The notes under the pieces are model-generated. The model saw only the letters and a program-made list of their open reading frames with translations, made no database searches and was not told the DNA's origin. DNA of 64,000 nt from an uncultured Collinsella sp. (GTDB lineage Bacteria > Actinomycetota > Coriobacteriia > Coriobacteriales > Coriobacteriaceae), in NCBI GenBank assembly GCA_900541065.1, contig UQIE01000003.1:62001-126000 (forward strand), read 5' to 3'. Made by a program: the position numbers and the translations under genes. Shown piece by piece: positions 34,117 through 42,348 of this stretch (within the stretch, counting starts at the first letter, position 1; each line of letters begins with the position of its first letter).

Positions 34117-34234
34117 GAGCCCTCCTGTATTGATGCCAACGTGGCAATCGTAGCAGAACGAAATGCGAGGCACATCGCGACTCATCTAATACGTTATATA
34201 AGTGGTGTTAGGAATGATGTGCAGCATTTAAGCC

Positions 34235-35665
34235 TCAGGTGGTTGTCGGGACATAGGGATAGTATTCAAAGCGCAGTGTCATAAGCCGCTGCGGGGATTC
34301 AATAGCCGCGGCGATGATATTGGCATCGCGGGCACGATCAAACCCTTCGAGTTCGATCTGATACGAGACGTCTTGCATAATGTCCAGACGTCGCCAGGCT
34401 AGGAGTGTGTCACCATCGAATTCCAAGGTCTTGCCTCCGTCTGGAGCAACGGCGTATAGACGCAGCTTGGCGGTGGTTGCAGGGTCGACAACCGTGACCT
34501 TTTTAATTTCGTTTCGAGTATTCTTGGCGCCCAACAAGGTGAGCAGTGTTGGGGCCACGACCTCGCCCGATGGCAAAAAGACGACTTCGATGGATTCGGG
34601 AAATGCGATGATAGCCGACTTGCGGACGGGCTGATTGGCGGCGGCAACTTCGATGTTCGCAGCGTCGATGACCTCTGTGTGGTCGAGTGCGGCAAGCACG
34701 CAACAGTTACCTTCATCGATCTCTTGAGGATCAGCAAGCCCCAGACTGTCCGCGAGCTCGGGATCGTTTGGATCGGCAGCGGGCTCATTCGGTGCTTCGA
34801 AAGAAGCTGGGGCGCTGTTTGTCGGCGACGGCGTGTCGCCCGCACCTGCTTCTTTATCCGCGCTCTCTTCTTGTATGGTTGCGTTGATGGGTTCGTCGTT
34901 TGAGGGGAGCGTCTTGGCGTCAAGCGCGGAGGGGAGAATTCCGATGGCTCCGGATCCGTTCCACTCCATTTCGAGAAGCGCCGGGTCGGCAAGAATGCGT
35001 TGCCTGCTTTGCGCGTGGGCATCGATTTCAATAGGGCCTGCCTCTATCCCTCGTGTAAGACTGAGTGATCCGGCTGGCTTCTCGAAATGAGCGTTTGTGT
35101 CTTTGGCGCTGACGGCGTAGAACAGCAGGGACGCTTCTCCCGCCGCGATGGCATCGGTGCCGGCTTTGGTCAGTCGCAACGATGCCGTGAATGAGAGGGT
35201 GGGCTGCGCATCGTCTGCATTCGCGGCGGCGCAGCCCAGACATATACCGCCTCCTTTCTCGAAAAACGTACCGTCGAAGGCGACCTTCGCTCCGTTCGCC
35301 GAGTCATCGACCGAAGCGATGTCGATGCGCAGCTCTAAATTGCATGGATCGCCATCCGCATCGAGCACAACCGAGCGCCACATGCAGACGGCGCACCCCG
35401 CCTGGGAGCCGTTTGCCTTGTTCGAACGATTGATATCCACGACTATCGAGCCGTCCGTATTACGACGAAGGCATCCCGAGGTTGAGATTGCGGCTTGTGC
35501 GATCGAAAAACGCTTACACGCAATGGCACTCGACGGATTTGGTGCGGAGCTTAGGGCTGCTGGTAAGGAGTCTGCCATGACGGGAGTCGCCCAGGCGGCG
35601 ACGGGCGTTCCGGTTGCGAGCGCGCCGCAGAGTGCGACGACGGGCAAAAGGTTCTTTGATGCCAT
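34235..35665 (-). CDS. Secreted protein of 476 residues, last gene of an envelope operon
   Basis: An N-terminal signal peptide (LLPVVALCGALATGTPVAAWA) is followed by an exported protein with six or more cysteines, including CAVCMW and CLGC. A Pro/Glu/Asn-rich linker (about 265-310) separates two beta-rich regions; the C-terminal region carries a FPESIEVVFLPSGEVVAP stretch that resembles the domain of the 199-residue protein encoded upstream. No C-terminal anchor or sorting signal is visible. Start ATG 35665 follows GGAGACC. It is the last gene of a probable five-gene operon. No function assigned. Confidence 0.7.
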   Translation of the reverse strand: MASKNLLPVVALCGALATGTPVAAWATPVMADSLPAALSSAPNPSSAIACKRFSIAQAAISTSGCLRRNTDGSIVVDINRSNKANGSQAGCAVCMWRSVVLDADGDPCNLELRIDIASVDDSANGAKVAFDGTFFEKGGGICLGCAAANADDAQPTLSFTASLRLTKAGTDAIAAGEASLLFYAVSAKDTNAHFEKPAGSLSLTRGIEAGPIEIDAHAQSRQRILADPALLEMEWNGSGAIGILPSALDAKTLPSNDEPINATIQEESADKEAGAGDTPSPTNSAPASFEAPNEPAADPNDPELADSLGLADPQEIDEGNCCVLAALDHTEVIDAANIEVAAANQPVRKSAIIAFPESIEVVFLPSGEVVAPTLLTLLGAKNTRNEIKKVTVVDPATTAKLRLYAVAPDGGKTLEFDGDTLLAWRRLDIMQDVSYQIELEGFDRARDANIIAAAIESPQRLMTLRFEYYPYVPTTT

Positions 35666-35683
35666 GGGGTCTCCTTAGCTAAT

Positions 35684-35962
35684 TTAGTGCGGCCTGTCCG
35701 TGTTTTGTTTCTGGCTGCGTTTGATGTGCAGACCGAGGCCGGCGGTCCCCGCGCCTGCTGCTGCGGCGCCTGCTGCCAAGAGCCATCGTCTGTCGCCTGT
35801 CTGCGCCAACGGTTCCTCGCGGTCGCCGCGGTCGAGCTCCGAGAGGTCGACCGTCACTTGCGTGGCGGCCTGCGCCTGTTCTTGCTGGGCAAAGGCCATG
35901 GCTGGCCCAAACGCTAGGATGCTGACGGCGGCGGCCAGGGCGACAGCCTTATGCCGTGTGCG
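35684..35962 (-). CDS. Small cell-wall-sorted protein with an LAQTG signal
   Basis: 92 residues. After a signal peptide (AVALAAAVSILAFGPAMAFA) the mature part is only ~25 residues, then PLAQTGD, a hydrophobic stretch (WLLAAGAAAAGAGTAGLGL) and a basic tail. This is a sortase sorting signal of LAxTG type, typical of class E sortases. The mature part is very short, so it may be a linker subunit or anchor for a partner. Start GTG 35962 overlaps the preceding gene by 14 bases; an ATG at 35995 would give a longer N-terminus. Confidence 0.7.
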   Translation of the reverse strand, partial: RTRHKAVALAAAVSILAFGPAMAFAQQEQAQAATQVTVDLSELDRGDREEPLAQTGDRRWLLAAGAAAAGAGTAGLGLHIKRSQKQNTDRPH

Positions 35963-36548
35963 CACCGGGCTCGACCGTCCAGGTGATCGTTGCAACCTGA
36001 TCGCCTTCGCCGGTTACGCGGAAGATGTCGCGCGTGACGCGGGCGACGTTTCCGCTTGTCTTGAGCTTAATTTTGTCCTTGCCGCCGGCAATGCCCTGGT
36101 AGCCCATGTCGAAGGCTGCATTCTTGGAAAGATCGAGGCCCGTCCCCTGCGTTGCGGCGCTGGCGTTCTGGAGTGCGCCGTCGGGGCCGACCTTAAAGTC
36201 GATGGAGTTCTGTGCGGTTCCGGCTTTGGCGTCGGCAGCAATGGTCCAGGTGTTCATGGCGTCGATCTTCATGTTGGTGACATGGATGCCGTAGGCCGAA
36301 TGATTGTCGATGGTGGTCGCGTCTTCTGAGGGGCCCTGAAGCGTGCCGTCGGCCTTGGCGACGAAGGGAATAACCGTCGGAACTTTGAACTCAACGTTGT
36401 CGATCTCGGTCCTGACCATTACTTTCGTGGTTCCAACGCGCCCGGCTGCCATAGCTGGCGTCGGGGCGGCGCCCATTGCGAGCGCGAGCGCGAGCCCTGC
36501 GCCCACGACGAGCGCTCTGGCTCCGTTCATGTTCCTGGTGATGTCCAT
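35949..36548 (-). CDS. Secreted beta-domain protein of 199 residues (WxL-like)
   Basis: Signal peptide ARALVVGAGLALALAMGAA ending near AMA, followed by a ~165-residue extracellular domain. Strands around VEFKVPTVIPFVAKADG, ATTIDNHSAYGIHVTNMK and NTWTIAAD resemble the WxL-like surface proteins of Gram-positives, which bind peptidoglycan; the match is loose. Start ATG 36548 follows AAAGGAA. It lies between a membrane-anchored protein and the LAQTG protein on the same strand, so it may be a structural subunit of an envelope structure. Confidence 0.6.
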   Translation of the reverse strand: MDITRNMNGARALVVGAGLALALAMGAAPTPAMAAGRVGTTKVMVRTEIDNVEFKVPTVIPFVAKADGTLQGPSEDATTIDNHSAYGIHVTNMKIDAMNTWTIAADAKAGTAQNSIDFKVGPDGALQNASAATQGTGLDLSKNAAFDMGYQGIAGGKDKIKLKTSGNVARVTRDIFRVTGEGDQVATITWTVEPGAHTA

Positions 36549-36638
36549 GGTCGTTCCTTTCTATTCGCCGCGGGCCGTCCCCGCGATGATTGGACGAATG
36601 CTGGTGAATTGCGTGCGGTGCCGCGTCGGCCGGAAAAG

Positions 36639-37148
36639 CTAGTTCTCGGCTTGCTCAACCCGCACCTTGACACGTGTCGGATTGCCGTGGCTGTCGAGGG
36701 TCTTGGCATCGAGTGCCTGGATCTCGATGTACGCCTCGCCTTCTTTGGTGTCGCCGGCGGGGCACGTTTCGATTGTCTTGCCGGTCTCGACCACACCGGA
36801 TTCGTACATGGTCTCGTCGTTTTGGATGACGCGGAATCGCTGGGGATATTTATTGTCTTGGACGTTTTGCACGTTGACGCGCAGCTTGCCGTCCTCCTGC
36901 AGCTGAGCGACCGGTGCGACCGAAATCGTCATCATGTTGTCGCGGACGATGGCGTCGAGCTCATCTTGGATTTCCTGACGCGTTTTGCCCTCGGCCGTCG
37001 TAACCGAAGCGCCCGCCTCGGGTACGGGCTGCGACTGCCAAGCGTATAGTCCTACGGCGACAAGGGCACAGACGATGGCCAAACAGGCAAGGATGAGCTT
37101 CTTGCGACGACCCAGGCCTGCAAAGTGGGGTGGCTTCTTCGCGCTCAT
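36639..37148 (-). CDS. Membrane-anchored beta-rich protein of 169 residues
   Basis: Starts with a basic segment (MSAKKPPHFAGLGRRKK), one membrane-spanning helix (LILACLAIVCALVAVGLYAW), then a short Glu-rich linker and an extracytoplasmic domain with strands ISVAPVAQLQEDGKLRVNV, YESGVVETGKTIE and AYIEIQALDAKT. No named family was recognised. Start ATG 37148 overlaps the upstream gene's stop (ATGA), so it is coupled to that gene. Probably part of the envelope operon. Confidence 0.7.
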   Translation of the reverse strand: MSAKKPPHFAGLGRRKKLILACLAIVCALVAVGLYAWQSQPVPEAGASVTTAEGKTRQEIQDELDAIVRDNMMTISVAPVAQLQEDGKLRVNVQNVQDNKYPQRFRVIQNDETMYESGVVETGKTIETCPAGDTKEGEAYIEIQALDAKTLDSHGNPTRVKVRVEQAEN

Positions 37149-37441
37149 GCGGCATCCTTGGCGGTATAGATGCGCGCAAAGGTGGACGGGTTCGCTCCAA
37201 AGAGCATGTGAAGCATCAGGCGGCGTGAGTAGACAAGCTCGTCGAAGTCGGGAGGGAGCTCGATGTCGTGGATATGCGCGATGCGGTGGGCGAGCGCCGA
37301 GAACGACTCGGGGTCGCAGATCACATCGGTGGTAACGTGGTAGACCGTCGTATCGGGGAATGCCTCTTCGTCGAAAGGCAGGAGATGGGGATCGTCGTCG
37401 ACTTCGATGGCGATGCCGTACTGGGGCCAGTAATATGCCAT
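37145..37441 (-). CDS. Small protein resembling an endonuclease-fold domain
   Basis: 98 residues beginning MAYYWPQYGIAIEVDDDPH; start ATG 37441 follows GGGAGG. The strand pattern (YGIAIEV, then an Asp-rich turn, TVYHVTTDVI, then a helix) is reminiscent of the catalytic half of DUF559/Vsr-like proteins, compare AIECQGKASHG in the protein ending at 10344. No complete catalytic set can be claimed. It overlaps the start of the next gene (ATGA) and heads the envelope operon, an odd context for a nuclease-like protein. Confidence 0.5.
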   Translation of the reverse strand: MAYYWPQYGIAIEVDDDPHLLPFDEEAFPDTTVYHVTTDVICDPESFSALAHRIAHIHDIELPPDFDELVYSRRLMLHMLFGANPSTFARIYTAKDAA

Positions 37442-37787
37442 GGGAACCTCCCTGCTTCTGGGGCCAAAACTTCTGTCGGTTTTGGCTGTCGATGCCGACG
37501 GTATCAGCCACCACTTGACCAATTGCTGACCAAATGCTTGACGGATTGGTGTCTCCGCAGGTAAAAGGCGGCAAAAAATACTCCAACTTTTTTCAAGCGA
37601 CAATCGCGCGGTCGGCGACGGCGGGGCCATATGTGTCAAAAGCATCGTCTACCGAGGAAATCAAGCCGCTCGCCGAATTGTACGAACGTAAAAATCGCCA
37701 ATTATGGAGACGGTCTCGAACACGTCGACGAAACGATGCGGTAACATCTCCCTGCAAACACTGTAGTTAGCTAAAGGGGGAGTTCGC
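37442..37787. promoter_or_regulatory. Divergent intergenic region with a hairpin and tandem repeats
   Basis: 345 bases between the envelope operon (minus) and the lactate dehydrogenase operon (plus). Holds a perfect 8-bp hairpin GCCAAAAC/GTTTTGGC (37463-37486) and three tandem motifs: TTGACCAATTGC (37515), TGACCAAATGC (37527) and TTGACGGATTGG (37538). These look like operator half-sites repeated every 11-12 bases. The stretch 37550-37770 shows no gene. Confidence 0.45.
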
Positions 37788-39389
37788 GTGTCTGCAACCA
37801 TCAAACCCTTCACCGACGAGTTCGAAGAGTATGGTCGCGATGAGTCTCGCGCATCGGGCGAGGCCTCGAGCATCTCGTTTCCGACAACGGAAGACGAGGT
37901 CCGTGCCATTTTGGAAAAGCTCCATGCCGAGCGTGTCCCGGTAACGGTTCAGGGCGCCCGAACCGGCCTTGCCGCCGGTGCCGTGCCCCACGGCGGGCAT
38001 ATCCTCAATACTTCCCGTATGAATCGCTACTTGGGCCTTCGCCGCGATGAACAAGGCCAATTTCTGCTGCGCGTGGAGCCGGGCGTTGTGCTCTCGGAGC
38101 TGCGCAAGCAGCTGAGCAAGAAGGTGCTGCCGACTGCTGGTTGGGACCAGGCATCGCTTGAGGCCTACGAGGAGTTCCAAGAGGCCCCCGAGCAGTTCTT
38201 TCCCACCGATCCCACCGAGGCATCTGCCTGTCTGGGCGGCATGGCGGCATGTAACGCCTCTGGTGCCCGCAGCTACGCCTACGGTCCCATGCGCCCACAT
38301 ATCACGGGACTCCACGTCGCGCTGGCTGATGGCGATTTGCTTGAGCTTCAGCGCGGCGAGGCTTTTGCCCAGGGCCGCCACCTGTCGCTCGTGACGGCAG
38401 TGGGTCGTACGCTCGAGCTCGATCTTCCCGGCTATACCATGCCCAAGACAAAAAATGCCTCAGGCTATTTCGTTGCGGACGAAATGGACGCCATCGACCT
38501 CTTTATCGGTGCTTGTGGCACGCTCGGCGTTATCACCGAGCTCGAGATTGCCCTGCAGGCGGCGCCTGCGGTCGTTTGGGGTGTGAACTGCTTTTTCAAT
38601 AGCGAAGACAAGGCCGTGTCCTTTACCGATTCCATGCGTCCCGTCCTGTCCCATGCGGCTGCCATCGAGTACTTCGACGCTGGCGCCCTGGATATTCTAC
38701 GTCGCCAGCGCGAGCAGTCGACGGCGTTTGCCTCGCTGCCGGCGCTCGACAAAGAGGCCAAGGTCTGTGTCTACGTGGAGCTCGACTGCGATGACGAGGC
38801 CCAGGCGACCGAGGAACTGTACCACCTGGGATGGGTGCTCGAGTTTGCGGGTGGCCGCGACGATGCGACATGGGTCGCGCGCACCGAGGTTGATCGCGAG
38901 TGCCAGCGGTTCTTCCGCCATGCGGTCCCCGAGAGCGTCAACATGCTTATCGACGAGCGTCGCCGCACGGATCCCACCATCACCAAACTGGGTTCGGACA
39001 TGTCGGTGCCCAATGCACGCCTTGCCGATGTCGTGGCCCTCTATCGCCGCACACTGGCCGAAAGCGGGCTTGAATCTGCTGCCTGGGGGCACATCGGTAA
39101 CAACCATCTGCATGTGAACATCCTGCCGCGCGATGCGCAGGACTACCGTCGCGGTGGCGAGCTGTTTGCCCAGTGGGCTGCGGAGGTAACGGCTATGGGC
39201 GGTGCCGTTTCTGCCGAGCACGGCGTCGGCAAGATCAAGGCGGGCTTCTTAGAGACGATGTACGGTCACGAGGCCATGGTCGAGTCGGCGCGGCTCAAGC
39301 TCCAGCTCGATCCCGACGGGCAGCTGGGTCGCGGCAACCTGTTTTCGGAGAAGCTCTTGGATGAGCTCGTCCAGAAAGGGGGCGCGTGA
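37788..39389 (+). CDS. FAD-linked lactate dehydrogenase subunit (GlcD/LctD-like)
   Basis: 533-residue flavoenzyme of the GlcD/D-lactate dehydrogenase family. FAD-binding: VQGARTGLAAGAVPHGG, then FFPTDPTEASACLGGMAACN and GTLGVITELEI; the C-terminal part has WGHIGNNHLHVN and SAEHGVGKIK (metal and substrate ligands). Start GTG 37788 follows AAAGGGGGAG. It is followed by etfB and a ferredoxin-bearing etfA, as in the electron-confurcating lactate dehydrogenase LctBCD of Acetobacterium, which couples lactate oxidation to NAD reduction at the expense of reduced ferredoxin. Lactate is the likely substrate; glycolate or another 2-hydroxy acid is possible. Confidence 0.85.
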   Translation: MSATIKPFTDEFEEYGRDESRASGEASSISFPTTEDEVRAILEKLHAERVPVTVQGARTGLAAGAVPHGGHILNTSRMNRYLGLRRDEQGQFLLRVEPGVVLSELRKQLSKKVLPTAGWDQASLEAYEEFQEAPEQFFPTDPTEASACLGGMAACNASGARSYAYGPMRPHITGLHVALADGDLLELQRGEAFAQGRHLSLVTAVGRTLELDLPGYTMPKTKNASGYFVADEMDAIDLFIGACGTLGVITELEIALQAAPAVVWGVNCFFNSEDKAVSFTDSMRPVLSHAAAIEYFDAGALDILRRQREQSTAFASLPALDKEAKVCVYVELDCDDEAQATEELYHLGWVLEFAGGRDDATWVARTEVDRECQRFFRHAVPESVNMLIDERRRTDPTITKLGSDMSVPNARLADVVALYRRTLAESGLESAAWGHIGNNHLHVNILPRDAQDYRRGGELFAQWAAEVTAMGGAVSAEHGVGKIKAGFLETMYGHEAMVESARLKLQLDPDGQLGRGNLFSEKLLDELVQKGGA

Positions 39390-39391
39390 AG

Positions 39392-40207
39392 ATGAGCGAT
39401 TTCCATATGGTGGTGTGCGTCAAGGCCGTGCCGGGCAGCACCGAGGTCAAGATGGACCCCAAGACCAATACCATCGTGCGCGATGGCAAGCAGGCGGTCA
39501 TTAATCCCTTTGATGCGAGCGCTTTGGAATGCGCGCTGGCGCTGAAGGACGACTTTATCGGCTTTGGCATGGATGTGCGCGTGACGGTGGTGTCGATGGG
39601 CATCCCCGCGACCGAGTCGCTGCTGCGCGACTGCATCGCCCGAGGCGCCGACGACGCGCTGCTGCTGACCGATCGCGCCTTTGCAGGTGCCGATACCCTG
39701 GCAACCACCTATGCTCTCAAATGCGGCATCGAGGCGCTCGACGAGGACTTCGACCTGCTCATCTGCGGCAAGATGGCGGTGGATGGCGATACGGCCCAGA
39801 TTGGTCCCGAGCTTGCCGGTGCCTTTGAGATTCCCTGCGTGACCGACGTGAGTTGCGTGCAGAGCGCGGGCTTTACGACCTGTGGCTCGCTGGCGCTCAT
39901 TCACGGATGCGATGCCGGCGAGGAGACGGTGTATCTTGAGATGCCGTGCGCGATGACGACTGCCAAGGAGATTGGCCAGTTGCGTATGCCGAGTATTGCC
40001 GGTATTCGCGCGGCGGAGGAGGCGGACGTGCGCGTGGTCAGTGCCGCCGACGTGAACGCCGACCCCGCGCGTTGCGGTCTTGCCGGGTCGCCGACACAGG
40101 TCGTGCGCTCGTTTGTGCCCGACCGTGACCAAACGTGCGAGGCCGTTGAGGGAACGGCGTCCGAGCAGGCGGTAAAACTTGCCAAGATTATCGAGGGGAT
40201 GGCATAG
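39392..40207 (+). CDS. etfB: Electron transfer flavoprotein beta subunit
   Basis: 271 residues; carries a nucleotide and forms the heterodimer with EtfA. Starts MSDFHMVVCVKAVPGSTEV, close to the usual EtfB N-terminus. NPFDASALECAL, LTDRAFAGADTLATTYAL and ICGKMAVDGDTAQ(I)GPELA are family signatures; the last contacts the flavin/nucleotide. The GTG at 39386 overlaps the upstream stop and is an alternative start; ATG 39392 is preferred because of AGAAAGGGGG upstream. Second gene of the lactate dehydrogenase/Etf operon. Confidence 0.92.
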   Translation: MSDFHMVVCVKAVPGSTEVKMDPKTNTIVRDGKQAVINPFDASALECALALKDDFIGFGMDVRVTVVSMGIPATESLLRDCIARGADDALLLTDRAFAGADTLATTYALKCGIEALDEDFDLLICGKMAVDGDTAQIGPELAGAFEIPCVTDVSCVQSAGFTTCGSLALIHGCDAGEETVYLEMPCAMTTAKEIGQLRMPSIAGIRAAEEADVRVVSAADVNADPARCGLAGSPTQVVRSFVPDRDQTCEAVEGTASEQAVKLAKIIEGMA

Positions 40208-41413
40208 ATGAGCGGACTGATTATCGATAGCGAAGCCTGTATCGGCTGCGGTCGCTGCGTTCGTGCCTGTGCCTCGGGCGGCATCGTAGTGGAAGGCGAG
40301 CGACCCAACCGATGCGCCCATGTAACCGACGGCTGCATCCTATGCGGTGGGTGTGTCGACGCCTGCCCTGTCAACGCTATCTCGATCGAGCGTGACGAGG
40401 CTGCTGGTGCGGTGGACCTTGATGCATATCGAGACATTTGGGTATTCGCGCAGACCGACGAGCGCGATACGGTGACTCCCGTTGCCTATGAGCTTATGGG
40501 CAAGGGGCGCGAGCTTGCCGATGCTCGCGGCTGCCGTCTGGTGGCACTGGTCGGCATGAGCCCCGAGGGCTCGCTCGGGGACCTGGAGCATCTGGTTTGC
40601 GCGGGCGCCGACGAAGTCCTGACCTGTCGCGACGAGCGCCTGCGCCAAAACGATGCGGAGGTCTACGCCCGCTTGATCTGCGATTTGGTAGCCGAACGCA
40701 AACCCGAGGCCATCCTATACGGTGCGACCGCTTTTGGTCGCGAACTGGCACCCGGCGTTGCCGTGCGTTTGCAGACGGGCCTTACGGCTGACTGCACCGT
40801 ACTTTCGATGGATGCAGAGACGGGACTGCTGCAACAGACGCGTCCGGCGTTTGGCGGCAACCTGATGGCCACCATCATTTGCCCCAACCACCGTCCGCAG
40901 ATGGCAACGGTGCGCCCCGGTATCTTTAAGGCTCCCGACTTCGACTACGGCCGCTCTGGCACGATCACCCAGATATCGCTTGCGGATGATGCTAAGGCTC
41001 GTGTCGAGATCTCGATTCCCGCCGAGGAGTGGGGACAGCAGCCCTCGATCGCCAATGCCGAGTGCCTGGTCGTGGTGGGTCGCGGCATTGGTTCCAAGAA
41101 AAACCTGCCGTTGATGCGAAGGCTCGCCGAGGCTCTGGGAGCCGAGCTTGGCTGCACGCGACCTGTCGTGGAGGCCGGCTGGTTGGAGTATCGCCATCAG
41201 ATTGGCCAGACGGGCGTATCGGTTTCGCCCAAGCTTCTCGTGAGTATCGGTGTTTCGGGCGCCATTCAGCATCTTGCCGGCATCGGTGGGGCGGAGTGCA
41301 TTATCGCCATTAACGAGGACCCGGATGCCCCCATTTTCGGTGCTGCCCAGTACAAGGTTGTTGGGGACGCCGTCGAGGTCGTCGAGGAGCTGCTGGCCCA
41401 GCTTGAGCGCTAG
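40208..41413 (+). CDS. etfA: Electron transfer flavoprotein alpha subunit with N-terminal ferredoxin domain
   Basis: 401 residues, longer than standard EtfA because of an N-terminal 2[4Fe-4S] ferredoxin-type domain: CIGCGRCVRAC at about 11-21 and CILCGGCVDACP at about 42-53. The EtfA part follows with YGATAFGRELAPGVAVRL, RPAFGGNLMATI, VGRGIGSKKNL and the FAD-binding IGVSGAIQHLAG. Iron-sulfur-bearing EtfA is known from bifurcating/confurcating complexes (LctC, CarE). Start ATG 40208 directly follows the etfB stop. Its stop TAG lies in a CTAG shared with the convergent HD gene. Confidence 0.93.
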   Translation: MSGLIIDSEACIGCGRCVRACASGGIVVEGERPNRCAHVTDGCILCGGCVDACPVNAISIERDEAAGAVDLDAYRDIWVFAQTDERDTVTPVAYELMGKGRELADARGCRLVALVGMSPEGSLGDLEHLVCAGADEVLTCRDERLRQNDAEVYARLICDLVAERKPEAILYGATAFGRELAPGVAVRLQTGLTADCTVLSMDAETGLLQQTRPAFGGNLMATIICPNHRPQMATVRPGIFKAPDFDYGRSGTITQISLADDAKARVEISIPAEEWGQQPSIANAECLVVVGRGIGSKKNLPLMRRLAEALGAELGCTRPVVEAGWLEYRHQIGQTGVSVSPKLLVSIGVSGAIQHLAGIGGAECIIAINEDPDAPIFGAAQYKVVGDAVEVVEELLAQLER

Positions 41414-42222
41414 GCGCGCGCCAGCCAGTCGCGCATCTCGTCCTTTAGGCGGCTCCAGGTTGCCTGCGTGGCGGGGTCGGTAAAGGGCCGCGTAATGCCA
41501 AAGGGCGCGTCGAGCAGGCGGTGGATATCGCCCTGTTCGCGCGCCAGCGCGCGGCTTGCTGGATAGACGAGCTCAAACATAAAGCAGATAAGCCCCACCA
41601 AGAAGTCGGCGGGCTCATCGCGCTCATCGCGTGCGACGCAGCGGTGCTCGTCAAAGGCGGCAAGTGTCGGCGACGAGAAACGGCTGCCGAGAAACGTCTT
41701 CTCGTCCACCTTGAGGATAGTGTCGACGGTGCTGTCGGCGATGGTGCGCATAATGTCGATCTTGTCACCATCGCGCACGATATCGCAGAAGCACCGTGTA
41801 CGCTCGTCGAGTTGTGCCGGCAGGCGAAAGTCGCTGTGATAGGCGATGCTCGCTCGGATGAGCTCGTCATGCGCACCGGTTTCGATAAAGTCACGGATGT
41901 CTGTCGTGGCGGGTGCATCGGCGGGATTCTCGCCAAAGAGGACCTCGATGCCCAGCGCCGCATGGCTCATGCTCTCGGCGTCCTTAAAGGTGTCCCAGCG
42001 TCGCAGCTGCTCAAAGCGGCCCATATCGTGTAGCAGGCCGCAAAGCCATGCCAGGTCAATATCTTCTGACGACCAGCCCTGCTCGCGCGCTACGGCATCG
42101 CATGCCTCGGCCACGTGGTACGTATGCTCGATTTTGAGCGCGATGCGTGGTTTGGTGGCGTCGTAGGCATCGGTGTAGCTTTTGAAGGCCGCGCGCGCCC
42201 GGTCTCGATCGATAGCTGTCAT
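41410..42222 (-). CDS. HD-domain phosphohydrolase
   Basis: 270-residue cytosolic protein. The HD metal motif is visible: a His in KIEHTYHVAEAC, the pair in CGLLHDMGRFEQL, a His in MSHAALGIEVLF and an Asp in CFCDIVRDGDKIDIMRT. HD-domain enzymes hydrolyse nucleotides or cyclic dinucleotides; the substrate here is unknown. Start ATG 42222 follows AGGAAG. It converges on etfA with a shared CTAG at the two stops. Confidence 0.82.
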   Translation of the reverse strand: MTAIDRDRARAAFKSYTDAYDATKPRIALKIEHTYHVAEACDAVAREQGWSSEDIDLAWLCGLLHDMGRFEQLRRWDTFKDAESMSHAALGIEVLFGENPADAPATTDIRDFIETGAHDELIRASIAYHSDFRLPAQLDERTRCFCDIVRDGDKIDIMRTIADSTVDTILKVDEKTFLGSRFSSPTLAAFDEHRCVARDERDEPADFLVGLICFMFELVYPASRALAREQGDIHRLLDAPFGITRPFTDPATQATWSRLKDEMRDWLARA

Positions 42223-42348
42223 AATGACTTCCTAAAAAGTTGTGTCTTTCGATCCGGTGGCAATTGTAGGTGAACTCGGTTGCTGTCGGATGATGATTCT
42301 GCCGTATCGCTACATGCGGCTCGGAGACCTTGTCAGGATGAGAAGCGT

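Noticed and set aside
37149..37586. Long N-terminal extension of the membrane protein ending at 36639
   Set aside because: The upstream frame has a Pro/Arg/His-rich shadow translation and overlaps the 98-residue gene; ATG 37148 with ATGA coupling is a better start.
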